Of a stretch of DNA of 64,000 bases, positions 28,155 through 37,291 are shown in pieces. The first letter of the stretch is position 1; every line of letters begins with the position of its first letter. The position numbers were made by a program, and so were the translations under genes. The DNA is from Anaerolineae bacterium. GTDB taxonomy: Bacteria > Chloroflexota > Anaerolineae > Aggregatilineales > Phototrophicaceae. The stretch lies in NCBI GenBank assembly GCA_025454525.1, contig JALOOG010000006.1:1-64000 (forward strand), given 5' to 3'. Under the pieces are notes generated by a model. The model worked only from the letters and a program-made list of their open reading frames with translations, made no database searches and had not been told where the DNA came from.

Positions 28155-28571
28155 TTAGCGCGGTTTATCTTGCGAAAGCACCATGATATTTCCGCTGTTA
28201 TCCTTGAAAATGGCTTCAATGATCCCATACGGTCGATCGGTGGGCGGTTGAATAAATTCCACCCCTTTCGCTTTGAGGGTTTCGTAAGTTTTCTGACAAT
28301 CATCGGTTTTCCATGGACCGATACCCAATTGACCCGCCTCTACTAAGTGAGTCAGATGATTGACATCTTCTTGATTCAACGCATGGCTAAGCTTGATTCC
28401 AGCCAGTTGGAACTCAAGATCAGGTTGCTCTTTTAGGCCGATGGTTAACCAACGAAAATCGCCATTGGTGAAATCAGCGCGAATCTCAAAACCCATTTTT
28501 TCTGTATAAAAACGTAACGCCTCGTTTTGATCCTTGACCCAAATGGTCGCAACCGAAAGTCTGTTGATCAT
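28155..28571 (-). CDS. VOC (glyoxalase/bleomycin-resistance fold) family protein
   Basis: 138 residues built of two beta-alpha-beta-beta-beta units. The first ([29 protein letters not shown]) is the classic VOC opening and the second starts at [24 protein letters not shown] and ends with [13 protein letters not shown]. Metal-ligand candidates are the Glu in DLEFQL and residues in the C-terminal half. Members include glyoxalases, dioxygenases and antibiotic-binding proteins; the substrate here is unknown. It precedes the DUF1801 gene by 19 bases on the same strand, so the pair is probably one transcript. Confidence 0.85.
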   Translation of the reverse strand: MINRLSVATIWVKDQNEALRFYTEKMGFEIRADFTNGDFRWLTIGLKEQPDLEFQLAGIKLSHALNQEDVNHLTHLVEAGQLGIGPWKTDDCQKTYETLKAKGVEFIQPPTDRPYGIIEAIFKDNSGNIMVLSQDKPR

Positions 28572-28656
28572 GTTCTGACTCCTTTAACTAGACGGTTATT
28601 CTAAGGTCAAGCATAAAACAAGTGTGCTATTTTGGCTTCTTGAAAATTGCTCTCTT

Positions 28657-29061
28657 TTAGCGATCTAGGTGATCTTCGATGCCGTGTGATACACAGACGC
28701 ACAAGGGAATATAAGCAGGTTTAGGATCTGGGTGGGTTTGGACGCATGATCGGTAGGCACTGGGGGAGATTCCTGCTAATTTGCGGAATAACGCGCTAAA
28801 TGATCCCAAACTTTCAAAACCGACCGCTAGACAAATCTCCGTAATCGGTAGGTCGGTAGTACGTAGAAGCTCTTTGGCCTTCGCGATGCGCCGTTGTACC
28901 AGATATTGATGCGGAGTTTGTTTGTAAGTGCGTTTAAACACCCGAATGAGGTAATAAGGTGAGAGGGCAACCTCACGGCTTAAATCTTCAATCGTAAGGG
29001 GGGTGTGGTACTGTTGATCTAACACCCTTCGGGCCTGCTGAATTGGCTTATAAAAAGTCAC
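28657..29061 (-). CDS. AraC-family transcriptional regulator
   Basis: 134 residues, essentially only the AraC DNA-binding domain. The first helix-turn-helix is LTIEDLSREVALSPYYLIRVFKR and the second is LPITEICLAVGFESLGSFSALFRKLAGISPSAYR, the family signature. The usual N-terminal ligand domain is missing. A 35-residue tail follows, with Pro and Cys (PLCVCVSHG) that might bind a metal or sense redox. It probably controls the DUF1801/VOC genes downstream. Confidence 0.9.
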   Translation of the reverse strand: MTFYKPIQQARRVLDQQYHTPLTIEDLSREVALSPYYLIRVFKRTYKQTPHQYLVQRRIAKAKELLRTTDLPITEICLAVGFESLGSFSALFRKLAGISPSAYRSCVQTHPDPKPAYIPLCVCVSHGIEDHLDR

Positions 29062-29146
29062 CGATTACTCCTAACGAGTTGCCAATTTGATAAGGCTAAT
29101 GCTAACTTAAAACGAACAAAATAGCGATAAAAACCACATCAAAACA

Positions 29147-29174
29147 ACGGGAAAGCAATTGAACGCCTTCCCGT
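29147..29174 (-). terminator. Terminator after the GH2 gene
   Basis: A 10-bp stem with one mismatch (ACGGGAAAGC paired with GCCTTCCCGT) and an 8-base loop. On the minus strand it is followed by TTGTTTTGATG, 12 bases beyond the GH2 stop codon. Confidence 0.7.
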
Positions 29175-29185
29175 CTTGATTTAGC

Positions 29186-31021
29186 TTAATCCGTGTTTTG
29201 GGTGAGTGCTTCGGCGGCCTGATGAATGTAATTTAAAATTTCGTTAGGCAAGGCACGCGACGGACGCGCTGTGATGCGATAAATCTGTTCAATCGATAAT
29301 TTGGGTTTGCGATCGGCGGTCAAGAGACCATTGGTTTCTTGTTGCACATCGGTCAATTGCGTGTAACAAAAACCAACAATGCTAGGGCTATCCAACACGG
29401 CCGAAACCAATTCTTCATATTTGTGTAAAAATTGATCAAGGTCGTTTACTGTGCCGTAACCGAACCACGGTTCCCCCGGATTCGGTGCGAAAGCGATCCC
29501 CCCAAATTCGGTGAGCATGACCGGTTCTTCTGTGCGTGAATAACCGGGTAAACTTAACAAACGGAATTGCGGTTGCCGGAGTTGAATCGTTTGTTCCACC
29601 GCTTCAATTGTTCCATAGCGCTCCCGTAACGCATCGCCATCGATCGCATAATCGTGAATCCCCCAAACGTCACTGGCGATATGTTCCCATCCATCGTTAC
29701 CGATTACAGGGCGGGTGTCATCAAGCGCATGAGTGAGGTGATATAAGGCCTGTACATAACTTTGTTGAGCGCGATTGCGCGCTAAATGCGGCACGCCCCA
29801 ACTTTCATTTAAAGGCACCCAACAGATAATCGACGGGTGATTGTAATCGCGTTCGATCACTTCCATCCATTCGCGAGTGAGTCGTTGCACGGCCTCGGTA
29901 CTAAAATGATGTGCGTTGGCCATTTCACCCCAAACCAAGACACCCAGTTTATCGCACCAGTATAAAAAGCGTGGATCTTCGATCTTCTGGTGAATTCGCA
30001 CCCCATTGAATCCCAACGCCTTGATCAATTCTACTTCTTCGCGGAGTGCGTCTAATGTTGGCGGGGTGAGGTTCGTATCGGGCCAATACCCTTGTGCAAG
30101 GACTAAACGTAAATAGATCGGCGATCCATTGAGCAGAAAGAAGCCATTTCCAATGCCCACACTTCGTAATCCGGCGTAACTATGTGCTTCATCAATTACT
30201 CGATCACCTTCATACAACGTCAGCATAATCTCTGCTAGATTCGGATAATCCGGTGACCAAATCACTTTACGCCAATTGAGATTACGGGTATCCAACCAGA
30301 GATCGCGCCGAAATTCCTGATCGTAAACCTGATAGCGGTCATCGGCCACAAGTTGATCATGCAAGGTGATTCGCACCTGTAGGGTGATCGGCTTGGTAGG
30401 GCGCTGATTTAGCTTAATGTGCATCCCCAAGCGTTGTTGATCGAGATCAGGTGTCCATCGCACCGACGCGATATAGGTGTGGCCGACAGTTTCTAGCCAA
30501 ACTTGTTGCCAGATGCCTGTTGTGCGGGTGTACCAGATGTCACGCGGTTTTTCTTCCCAAAATTGTTTGCCACGGGGTTGGGCTAAATCCATCGGTTGAT
30601 CTTCAGCACGCACCACGATCACCTGTTCTTCACGATCTGACAACAGCGCGGGCCGAATATCGGCAAAAAAGGGCGTGTGTCCCCCTTGATGTGTCACCAC
30701 CAATTGGCCATTGACCCATACTTGGGCGATGTAATCCACTGCGCCAAAATGCAGCAAAACATGGCCGTGACGCGCCTCTAATGGCACTTGGATCACCCGA
30801 CGATACCATACTACCGGATGAAATCCTGTATCACCGATCCCGCTTGCTTGAGATTCGGGTGGGAACGGCACATGAATTTCTGTATCAAACACTTCTGGAC
30901 GCATTACCCAACCTTGTTCGATCCCAACGTTGGCATCATCAAAGGCGAAGTGCCATACACCGTTAAGATCGCTCCAAGCCTTACGAGTGAGTTGGGGACG
31001 GGGGTGAATTACCTCGTGCAT
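29186..31021 (-). CDS. Glycoside hydrolase family 2 protein
   Basis: 611 residues from the ATG at 31021, preceded by GAGGAA at good spacing. The order is that of GH2: a jelly-roll sugar-binding domain (about 1-180, with WYRRVIQVP and DYIAQVWVNGQ), an Ig-like domain (about 185-290) and a TIM barrel (about 300-600). The predicted acid/base is E406 (WVPLNESWG) and the nucleophile is E505 (MLTEFGG). Members hydrolyse beta-galactosides, glucuronides or mannosides by a retaining mechanism. There is no signal peptide, so it acts inside the cell on imported oligosaccharides, perhaps fed by the ABC transporter to the right. It is transcribed away from the ArsR-like regulator, leaving a 169-base divergent region. 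Confidence 0.9.
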   Translation of the reverse strand: MHEVIHPRPQLTRKAWSDLNGVWHFAFDDANVGIEQGWVMRPEVFDTEIHVPFPPESQASGIGDTGFHPVVWYRRVIQVPLEARHGHVLLHFGAVDYIAQVWVNGQLVVTHQGGHTPFFADIRPALLSDREEQVIVVRAEDQPMDLAQPRGKQFWEEKPRDIWYTRTTGIWQQVWLETVGHTYIASVRWTPDLDQQRLGMHIKLNQRPTKPITLQVRITLHDQLVADDRYQVYDQEFRRDLWLDTRNLNWRKVIWSPDYPNLAEIMLTLYEGDRVIDEAHSYAGLRSVGIGNGFFLLNGSPIYLRLVLAQGYWPDTNLTPPTLDALREEVELIKALGFNGVRIHQKIEDPRFLYWCDKLGVLVWGEMANAHHFSTEAVQRLTREWMEVIERDYNHPSIICWVPLNESWGVPHLARNRAQQSYVQALYHLTHALDDTRPVIGNDGWEHIASDVWGIHDYAIDGDALRERYGTIEAVEQTIQLRQPQFRLLSLPGYSRTEEPVMLTEFGGIAFAPNPGEPWFGYGTVNDLDQFLHKYEELVSAVLDSPSIVGFCYTQLTDVQQETNGLLTADRKPKLSIEQIYRITARPSRALPNEILNYIHQAAEALTQNTD

Positions 31022-31190
31022 AGGGATTCCTCGATTCAAAATTTGACAAGCCAGCACGTTTATTATATCCTTTTTTGTGAATTAAAACAGCTTTTGCTGC
31101 GTCATCTAACAAATAAACTTACGGTTTGTTAAAGCGAGTGCTGCTGTCTAAAATACGAAATTTATTTTTTTAAACTGTAGGATGTTCCCT

Positions 31191-32162
31191 ATGGCACTCT
31201 TAGACAGTGACAATAAATTTACCCAACCTCGGATCTTACGACTCGATACGCTTGATTCGTATGAGAAGATTGAGCAGGTCTTAAAGGCGTTGGCTTCGGA
31301 TCGGCGGATCACGATCTTGTCGCATCTTAGTAAGAAAATGGCCAGTGTCAATGAGATTGCTGAAATGTTGGATATTCCCGCTTCAACCGCCACCATGCAC
31401 ATCAACATCCTAGAGGATGCTGGGTTGATTCATACCGAACTGAAGCCCGCTAGCCGCGGTTTGCAAAAGGTGATCGCACGGGTCTATGACCAAGTGGTGA
31501 TCCAATTGCCAAAAGCACCCGAAGATCACAGCGATAACGTGATCGATGTCACCATGCCGATCGGCGCATTTGTCGATTGTCAGGTTGCGCCCACCTGTGG
31601 CTTAGTGGGTGAGATCGGGATCATCGGGGAGTTGGATGATGTCGCTAGTTTTTATCACCCAAATCGGATCTACACCCAATTGTTGTGGTTTCGCCATGGT
31701 TATGTGGAATACCGCTTCCCGAATCGCCTCCCAAAGAACATGAGTCTAGAGAGCTTACAATTTAGCCTAGAGTTGTGTTCCGAAGCCCCGCTTCATAATC
31801 CCGATTGGCCGTCCGATATTACCGTATGGGTGAACCAAGTGGAGATCGGTACATGGACAAGTCCGGGTGATTTTGGCGGTGAGCGTGGGGTGTTGACCCC
31901 GTTATGGTGGGACGAATGGAATACCCAATATGGGATGCTCAAAGTGTGGCGTGTGAATCGTGAGGGGAGTTATGTCGATGGCGTGTTGATCTCTGATGTG
32001 GGGATTAACCGCCTCAATATCCCGCAACAGCCGTACATTTCCTTGAAGATCGGGGTCAAAAATGACGGCACACCCGGGGGAATCAATTTGTTTGGGAGCA
32101 AATTCGGCAATTATCCCCAAGATATTGTGATGCGAATGCGCTTTCAACCCCTTGCCGGGTAA
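31191..32162 (+). CDS. ArsR-like winged-helix regulator of the sugar uptake operon
   Basis: 323 residues from the ATG at 31191, chosen because AGGA lies 9 bases upstream; another ATG is at 31182. Residues about 25-100 form an ArsR-type winged helix (VLKALASDRRITILSHL, then VNEIAEMLDIPASTATMHINILEDAGLI). The C-terminal 210 residues are a beta-rich domain (SLELCSEAPLHNPDWPSDITVWVNQVEIGTW) seen in regulators next to sugar ABC transporters. It probably senses a sugar and controls the GH2 gene on one side and the transporter on the other. Confidence 0.85.
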   Translation: MALLDSDNKFTQPRILRLDTLDSYEKIEQVLKALASDRRITILSHLSKKMASVNEIAEMLDIPASTATMHINILEDAGLIHTELKPASRGLQKVIARVYDQVVIQLPKAPEDHSDNVIDVTMPIGAFVDCQVAPTCGLVGEIGIIGELDDVASFYHPNRIYTQLLWFRHGYVEYRFPNRLPKNMSLESLQFSLELCSEAPLHNPDWPSDITVWVNQVEIGTWTSPGDFGGERGVLTPLWWDEWNTQYGMLKVWRVNREGSYVDGVLISDVGINRLNIPQQPYISLKIGVKNDGTPGGINLFGSKFGNYPQDIVMRMRFQPLAG

Positions 32163-32178
32163 ATTCCTTTGGTTAATG

Positions 32179-32205
32179 GAGAGGGTGACAACACTCGCTC
32201 TTTTT
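32179..32205 (+). terminator. Terminator after the ArsR-like gene
   Basis: A 9-bp stem with one mismatch and one wobble (GAGAGGGTG with CACTCGCTC), a 4-base loop and TTTTT at 32201-32205. It separates the regulator from the transporter genes. Confidence 0.65.
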
Positions 32206-32240
32206 AACAACAAATAGAGTTTTAGTCAGGAGAGGAAAAA

Positions 32241-33635
32241 ATGGTTCACCGTGTTTTGCGTTTTGTGATCTTATTGGTGCTGTTGGTTGCTGTGTTCGGC
32301 ACACAGGCCCAAGAAACCGCCCCAGTACAATTGACGTTTGTCGGTTGGGGCGGCCCGGAAGAAATTGAAGTGTTTACCCAACTCACTGAGGCTTTCAACG
32401 CCAACAATAGCGACGTTCAGATCATTTATGAACACATCCCCGGCGACTATGTGGCCGCGTTAAATACTCGCGTGGCTGCTCAAACCCCGCCCGACATCGC
32501 CTACATTCCTGATGGGGATTTTTACAGCTTTGCCTCGCGTGAACAGTTGGTCAACATTCAAGATTTAGTGGATGCCAGCGAGATGATCAACGAGGATGAA
32601 ATTTGGGCCTCGGCCTTAGGGCGTTATCGTTTCGACCCTGAAACGAATACCTCTGGTGAAGGCGATCTCTATGCGCTTCCCAAAGACATTGGCCCGACCT
32701 TAGTTTTTGTCAACACCGAGTTGTTTGAAGCGGCCGGGGTAGAACTCCCCGATCCTAATACCCCCTTAACGTGGGATCAAGTGGTGGAGATCGGGACACA
32801 ATTAACCTTTGATAGCCAAGGCCTCAATCCGGATGATGAAGGCTTTAACCCGAATGACATTGTGCAGTGGGGGATTGGTGATCTGTTCTTTGAGAACATC
32901 ATCTACGGCAACGGTGGACGGATCGTTAGCGAGGATGGCCGTGAATTTGTGATGGCCGATGATGCGAACGCGATCGAGGCTTTGCAATGGATCTCGGATC
33001 TGGATCATGTTTATAACATCCGTCCGCCGGCCGAAACTGCATCTTCCATTGGTTGGGGCGCGCTGTTTGAACAAGGTCGCGTGGCTATGACCACCGCGGG
33101 CCGTTGGGCGACCACCAACTTCCGTAACGTGTTGACTTTCAATTGGGATGTAATCCCGAACTTTGTCGGGCCTAGCGGTGAACTCACCGTTTATCCGGGC
33201 GCAGAAGATTGTACTTTCTCCGGTTGGTCTGGCTCTGTGGGACTCGCGATCATGCGAAACAGCGCAGGTGAGGAACATCGCGAACTCGCATTCCGATTCA
33301 TTGAATTTTTAGTGGGCACCGAAGGTCAAACCGAACAGGCCGCTTTAGGCTTCCAGATCCCCAATCAGATCGAACTGGCGGATAGTGATGTCTTCCTCCA
33401 ACCGGATCAAGCACCTGCCAACGCCCAAGTATTCCTTGAAGCAGCCCGTTGCCAACGTCCTGGTCCGTGGACAGAAACGCCGCTTTACGGCCAATGGTTT
33501 AACGACTCTTGGTGGAATGGCGTATGGCCGGCCGTGGTCAACGATAATACCGAATTAGCCGAAGATGCTTTAGCCGATCGCGCTGAATCGTTCCAAGAAG
33601 CCCTTGATGAAGCGTGGGCAAGCGTCGAAAACTGA
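32241..33635 (+). CDS. ABC sugar-binding protein (family 1 extracellular solute-binding)
   Basis: 464 residues with a signal peptide ending in TQAQE and no lipobox Cys. AGGAGAGG is the ribosome binding site. The solute-binding fold is shown by LTFVGWGGPEEIEVFTQLTEAFNANN, then TPPDIAYIPDGDFYSFA, then LYALPKDIGPTLVFVNTELFEAAG. It captures an oligosaccharide outside the membrane and hands it to the two permeases downstream. The lack of a lipid anchor is unusual for a monoderm; the protein may be held in the wall or surface layer in another way. No ATPase (MsmK/UgpC-like) is nearby; these are often encoded elsewhere and shared. Confidence 0.92.
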   Translation: MVHRVLRFVILLVLLVAVFGTQAQETAPVQLTFVGWGGPEEIEVFTQLTEAFNANNSDVQIIYEHIPGDYVAALNTRVAAQTPPDIAYIPDGDFYSFASREQLVNIQDLVDASEMINEDEIWASALGRYRFDPETNTSGEGDLYALPKDIGPTLVFVNTELFEAAGVELPDPNTPLTWDQVVEIGTQLTFDSQGLNPDDEGFNPNDIVQWGIGDLFFENIIYGNGGRIVSEDGREFVMADDANAIEALQWISDLDHVYNIRPPAETASSIGWGALFEQGRVAMTTAGRWATTNFRNVLTFNWDVIPNFVGPSGELTVYPGAEDCTFSGWSGSVGLAIMRNSAGEEHRELAFRFIEFLVGTEGQTEQAALGFQIPNQIELADSDVFLQPDQAPANAQVFLEAARCQRPGPWTETPLYGQWFNDSWWNGVWPAVVNDNTELAEDALADRAESFQEALDEAWASVEN

Positions 33636-33650
33636 TCAACCCGTCGTTAC

Positions 33651-33675
33651 TGGGGACTCTGATCCAGAGTCCCCA
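33651..33675 (+). terminator. Intra-operon hairpin between binding protein and permease genes
   Basis: A perfect 10-bp stem TGGGGACTCT/AGAGTCCCCA with loop GATCC, followed by CTTTG rather than a long T-run. Such hairpins stabilise the binding-protein mRNA or stop part of the transcription, giving more binding protein than permease. Confidence 0.6.
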
Positions 33676-33710
33676 CTTTGAACGTAGGTCAATATCAGAA
33701 AGGAAATAGC

Positions 33711-34850
33711 ATGGCCGCGCCCTCCCGTGGACGCTTAAACCGTAGTGAAACCCTTTGGGGCTATTTATTTGTCGCGGCCCCGTTTCTCGGCTTTATGTTA
33801 TTCGGTGCGATCCCGCTGATGGGATCGCTCATCCTTGGCTTTACCGAATGGGATCTGGCTTCTGAGCCGGAATTTGTCGGGATGCAAAATTGGTCACAGG
33901 CGCTTAGCCTCCATATCGCCGCTTTACCGGTCGAAATTGATGAGGCCACAGGTGAACCGATGTATCGGTGTGGTCGTGAGCGTGTGCCACAGTCGCAAGT
34001 GGGCGATTTTACCGGACGCATTGATGAGCGCACCAATGCCCCTTATGTCTGTGAGGCGCGCTATGCCCGACCCGGCTCGGTATTACCGCGTGGGTTTGAT
34101 GAATGGCATCAATTTAACCTGTTCGGTCAACAATACATCGTCGGCGCAATTGATCCGATCTTTTGGAAGGCGATGTTTAACACCTTCTATCTCTTGTTGG
34201 CGATCCCGATCTCATTGGTCATTGCGCTAGGGTTTGCGATTGCCATGAATCAAAATATTGTGGGAGCGCGTCTCTTTCGCACGATCTATTACACACCCGT
34301 GATCCTACCGATCGCCGCCTTAGCGCTCATTTGGTTGTGGATTTTTAACCCCACTTATGGCTTATTAAATTACTTTTTAGGGCAATTTGGGATCGAGTCG
34401 AGTGTCAATTGGTTAGGCAACGCCGAAACTGTGAAACCCGCTTTGATCATCATGTTGATCTGGCGCGGTTTAGGCTATCAAGTGCTGATCTATCTGGCGG
34501 GCTTACAGGGTGTTCCACGTCAACTTTATGAGGCCGCTCAAATTGATGGTGCCAATGCGTGGCAACGTTTCCGCGCTGTGACATGGCCTTCTTTGACTCC
34601 GACGACCTTCTTTTTAGTGATCACATCGATGATCGGGACTTTTCAAATTTTCCAAGAACCGTTCATTATGACCGAAGGTGGCCCGTATTTTGAATCAACT
34701 ACAATGGTTATGGTGATTCAGCAAAACGCTTTCCGGGATGTCCAGATGGGTTATGCTTCCGCGCAAGCGTGGATCTTGGGTTTTATCATCATCATTTTTA
34801 CGCTGATCAATTTTTATGTCAGTCGCCGTTGGGTGAGTTACGAAAGTTAA
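33711..34850 (+). CDS. ABC sugar permease (MalF/UgpA type)
   Basis: 379 residues from the ATG at 33711, with AAAGGAAA upstream. Six membrane segments are visible. The EAA loop is EAAQIDGANAWQRFRAVTWPSLTP (about 280-305), the docking site for the ATPase. An insertion of about 75 residues between the first and second helices (about 65-140), with Cys87 and Cys114 and many charged residues, faces outside; it is longer than usual and may contact the substrate-binding protein. It works with the next permease. Confidence 0.92.
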   Translation: MAAPSRGRLNRSETLWGYLFVAAPFLGFMLFGAIPLMGSLILGFTEWDLASEPEFVGMQNWSQALSLHIAALPVEIDEATGEPMYRCGRERVPQSQVGDFTGRIDERTNAPYVCEARYARPGSVLPRGFDEWHQFNLFGQQYIVGAIDPIFWKAMFNTFYLLLAIPISLVIALGFAIAMNQNIVGARLFRTIYYTPVILPIAALALIWLWIFNPTYGLLNYFLGQFGIESSVNWLGNAETVKPALIIMLIWRGLGYQVLIYLAGLQGVPRQLYEAAQIDGANAWQRFRAVTWPSLTPTTFFLVITSMIGTFQIFQEPFIMTEGGPYFESTTMVMVIQQNAFRDVQMGYASAQAWILGFIIIIFTLINFYVSRRWVSYES

Positions 34851-34854
34851 ACTG

Positions 34855-35754
34855 ATGACCGATTTAGCCACCCCCCCTAAGACTTATACCCCAACTCCGG
34901 TGCGTTCACGGTTTGCGCTTGGCAATCGGGAGCGTAACTTGATCACCAAAGTGATCGCCTATCTTGTGTTGATCCTTGGCGCGATTGTGATGATCGTCCC
35001 GTTTTTTTGGATGGTCTCTACATCGCTAAAAGATTCGACCAGTATTTTTATCCTACCGCCCGAATGGATTCCGCTTCAACCGACACTTAAAAATTATGAG
35101 GAAGCGTGGGATGTGGCGATGTTACCGCGTGGGTTTGTCAATTCCACCTTTATCGCGGTGACTTCAACGATCGGGGAGGTATTCGCAAGTATGTTAGCGG
35201 GCTTTGCATTTGCACGGATGCGTTTTCCGGGGCGAAATGCGTTGTTCGGAATTTTGCTGGTGACGATGATGATCCCCGGTGTGGTGATGCTTGTCCCGTC
35301 GTTTATCTTGTTTACACAATTGGGATGGGTCAATACTTGGAGTCCGTTGATTATTCCGGTGTTATTCGGCACGCCGTTTGCGGTGTTTTTGAGTCGGCAA
35401 TATTTCGCCACTTTACCCGCGGATCTAGAGGATGCGGCCAAAGTGGACGGCGCGAATTACTTTCAAACTTTCCTGTTTGTGTTTTTGCCGTTAGCGCGCC
35501 CGATCATGGCCACGCTGTTTGTGTTGGGCTTTATCGCCCGTTGGAACGATTTTATCGGCCCGTTGATCTACTTGCGCTCCACAGAACTTTATCCAATTCC
35601 ACTGTTGTTAGCACGGTTAAACTCATTGTATGAACAAAATTGGACGCTGTTGATGGCCGGTGCAACTTTGGCTTTATTGCCTATTTTGTTCCTGTTCTTC
35701 TTGTTACAACGCTATTTTGTGGAAAGTGTCGCCCTCACGGGCATCAAAGGATAA
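34855..35754 (+). CDS. ABC sugar permease (MalG/UgpE type)
   Basis: 299 residues, starting 4 bases after the previous stop. Six helices are seen and the EAA-type loop is EDAAKVDGANYFQTFLFVFLPLARP (about 197-222). It forms the heterodimeric channel with the MalF-type protein. The typical MalG opening (LILGAIVMIVPFFWMVSTSLK) and ending (LQRYFVESVALTGIKG) are present, so the gene is complete. Confidence 0.93.
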   Translation: MTDLATPPKTYTPTPVRSRFALGNRERNLITKVIAYLVLILGAIVMIVPFFWMVSTSLKDSTSIFILPPEWIPLQPTLKNYEEAWDVAMLPRGFVNSTFIAVTSTIGEVFASMLAGFAFARMRFPGRNALFGILLVTMMIPGVVMLVPSFILFTQLGWVNTWSPLIIPVLFGTPFAVFLSRQYFATLPADLEDAAKVDGANYFQTFLFVFLPLARPIMATLFVLGFIARWNDFIGPLIYLRSTELYPIPLLLARLNSLYEQNWTLLMAGATLALLPILFLFFLLQRYFVESVALTGIKG

Positions 35755-35759
35755 GGCCC

Positions 35760-37211
35760 ATGTTGCGGATTGTGTTGCTATTGGTGTGTTTATTGGCGCT
35801 TCCGATCAGCGCACAAGATGAAGCGCCTCCGTTGGCATTGCCCACCTATCAGGGCTATATTTCGGTGTCCCCCAACGGGCGTTATTTTGTAGATGAGACG
35901 GGTCAAGGCTTTTTGGTGATCGGTCAAAATGACGCAATCTCATGGCCCGGACTGAATACTCTGCTAGACGGCTCATCACCCGAACAAACCGAGGATTACA
36001 TCCGTGATTTACGGGCACATGGGATCACCGTAAGCCGGATCATGATCGAATACGCGCAACAACCGTCCAGTTATCTGGAAAATCCGGTTGGGGAATTTTC
36101 ACCTAGCGTAGTCGCTTTTTGGGATGCGTTGATCCCGATGGCTGAAGCGCATGGTCTCTACTTACTGCTCACCCCTTACGATACCTTCTGGCAATCGCAT
36201 CACTGGGACACCTATCCCTATAATGCCACAGTAGGGGGGCCATGCGAGACGCGCAACGATTGGATTACGGGTGAGGCATGTATTGAGGCCCAGAAAAACC
36301 GTTGGCGCTTTATGATCGATCGGTGGGGTGATTCGCCCAATATTTTCGCGTGGGATGTCTTAAATGAGGTCGAATTATGGTGGAATGCAACCGATGCGGA
36401 AATTGAAGCGTATGTCACCGAGATGACCACATTTGTCCGAGAGTATCAGATCGAACGGTGGGGGCGCTCACCGATGATCTCGGTTTCGTCTGCGGCCGCT
36501 GTGCCGGAAGGCCGCTTAGGACGGGTGATCTATCAACATCCCGCCTTAGACTTTGCCAATACGCATCTCTATATGGGTGATATTCGTGATCCCGCTGATC
36601 CGATCATGTCTGGGGTGTTGATGAGTGGTGGGGTGTTGTTATCCTTGGATCAAATTGACGATGATCGCCCTTATTTTGATAGTGAGAGCGGGCCGATCGA
36701 TGATTGGATCATCGATCCGCAATTTGATCAAGAATATCATCGTCACATGAGTTGGGGTCATTTGGCTGCATGTGGTGCGGGATCGGGGATGCGTTGGCCG
36801 TATACCAACCCGCATTTTATCTTACCGGAATTGCGGGACAATTTGTTGGCTCTGGCACGCTTTGCCTCAACGGTAGATTGGGCTAATTTTGCCAGTGACA
36901 ACATCAGCGCTAAGATGCGAATGAGCGATCGTAGCGTGTTTCGCGTCGGTTGTTCCGACGGACAAACCGCGATCGTATGGTTGTTAGCCGATCGCCGTCG
37001 TGATGAGACTGTGACGATCTCCGGTAAAACGTTGACGATCAATGAGGTGTTTACTGACGGGGATTATCAGGTGGAATATTGGGAAACAGCACAAGGCATT
37101 ATGCTTCAACGCGATTCGCTCACAGTGAGCGATGAGATGTTGACATTGACGATCCCTGAATTTGAGGCGGATTTACCCGCGTTGGCCCTGATTGTCCGTT
37201 CACAAAACTAA
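35760..37211 (+). CDS. Secreted GH5-like (clan A) glycoside hydrolase
   Basis: 483 residues from the ATG at 35760, five bases after the permease stop. The signal peptide is MLRIVLLLVCLLALPISAQ. The TIM-barrel part has the clan-A acid/base in FAWDVLNEVEL (E203) and a nucleophile candidate in YFDSESGP (E309). A beta-rich C-terminal domain begins near 390. It matches mannanase/cellulase-like GH5 or the related GH-A families; the substrate is not evident. As the last gene of the transporter operon it probably trims an external polysaccharide into the oligosaccharide that the transporter imports. Confidence 0.82.
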   Translation: MLRIVLLLVCLLALPISAQDEAPPLALPTYQGYISVSPNGRYFVDETGQGFLVIGQNDAISWPGLNTLLDGSSPEQTEDYIRDLRAHGITVSRIMIEYAQQPSSYLENPVGEFSPSVVAFWDALIPMAEAHGLYLLLTPYDTFWQSHHWDTYPYNATVGGPCETRNDWITGEACIEAQKNRWRFMIDRWGDSPNIFAWDVLNEVELWWNATDAEIEAYVTEMTTFVREYQIERWGRSPMISVSSAAAVPEGRLGRVIYQHPALDFANTHLYMGDIRDPADPIMSGVLMSGGVLLSLDQIDDDRPYFDSESGPIDDWIIDPQFDQEYHRHMSWGHLAACGAGSGMRWPYTNPHFILPELRDNLLALARFASTVDWANFASDNISAKMRMSDRSVFRVGCSDGQTAIVWLLADRRRDETVTISGKTLTINEVFTDGDYQVEYWETAQGIMLQRDSLTVSDEMLTLTIPEFEADLPALALIVRSQN

Positions 37212-37291
37212 CCGATAGCATCGCGGAGATCTCGATTTTATTCAATGATTCGCTAAGATTGATCCCATTGATCGATCTAAAGGCGATAAAC

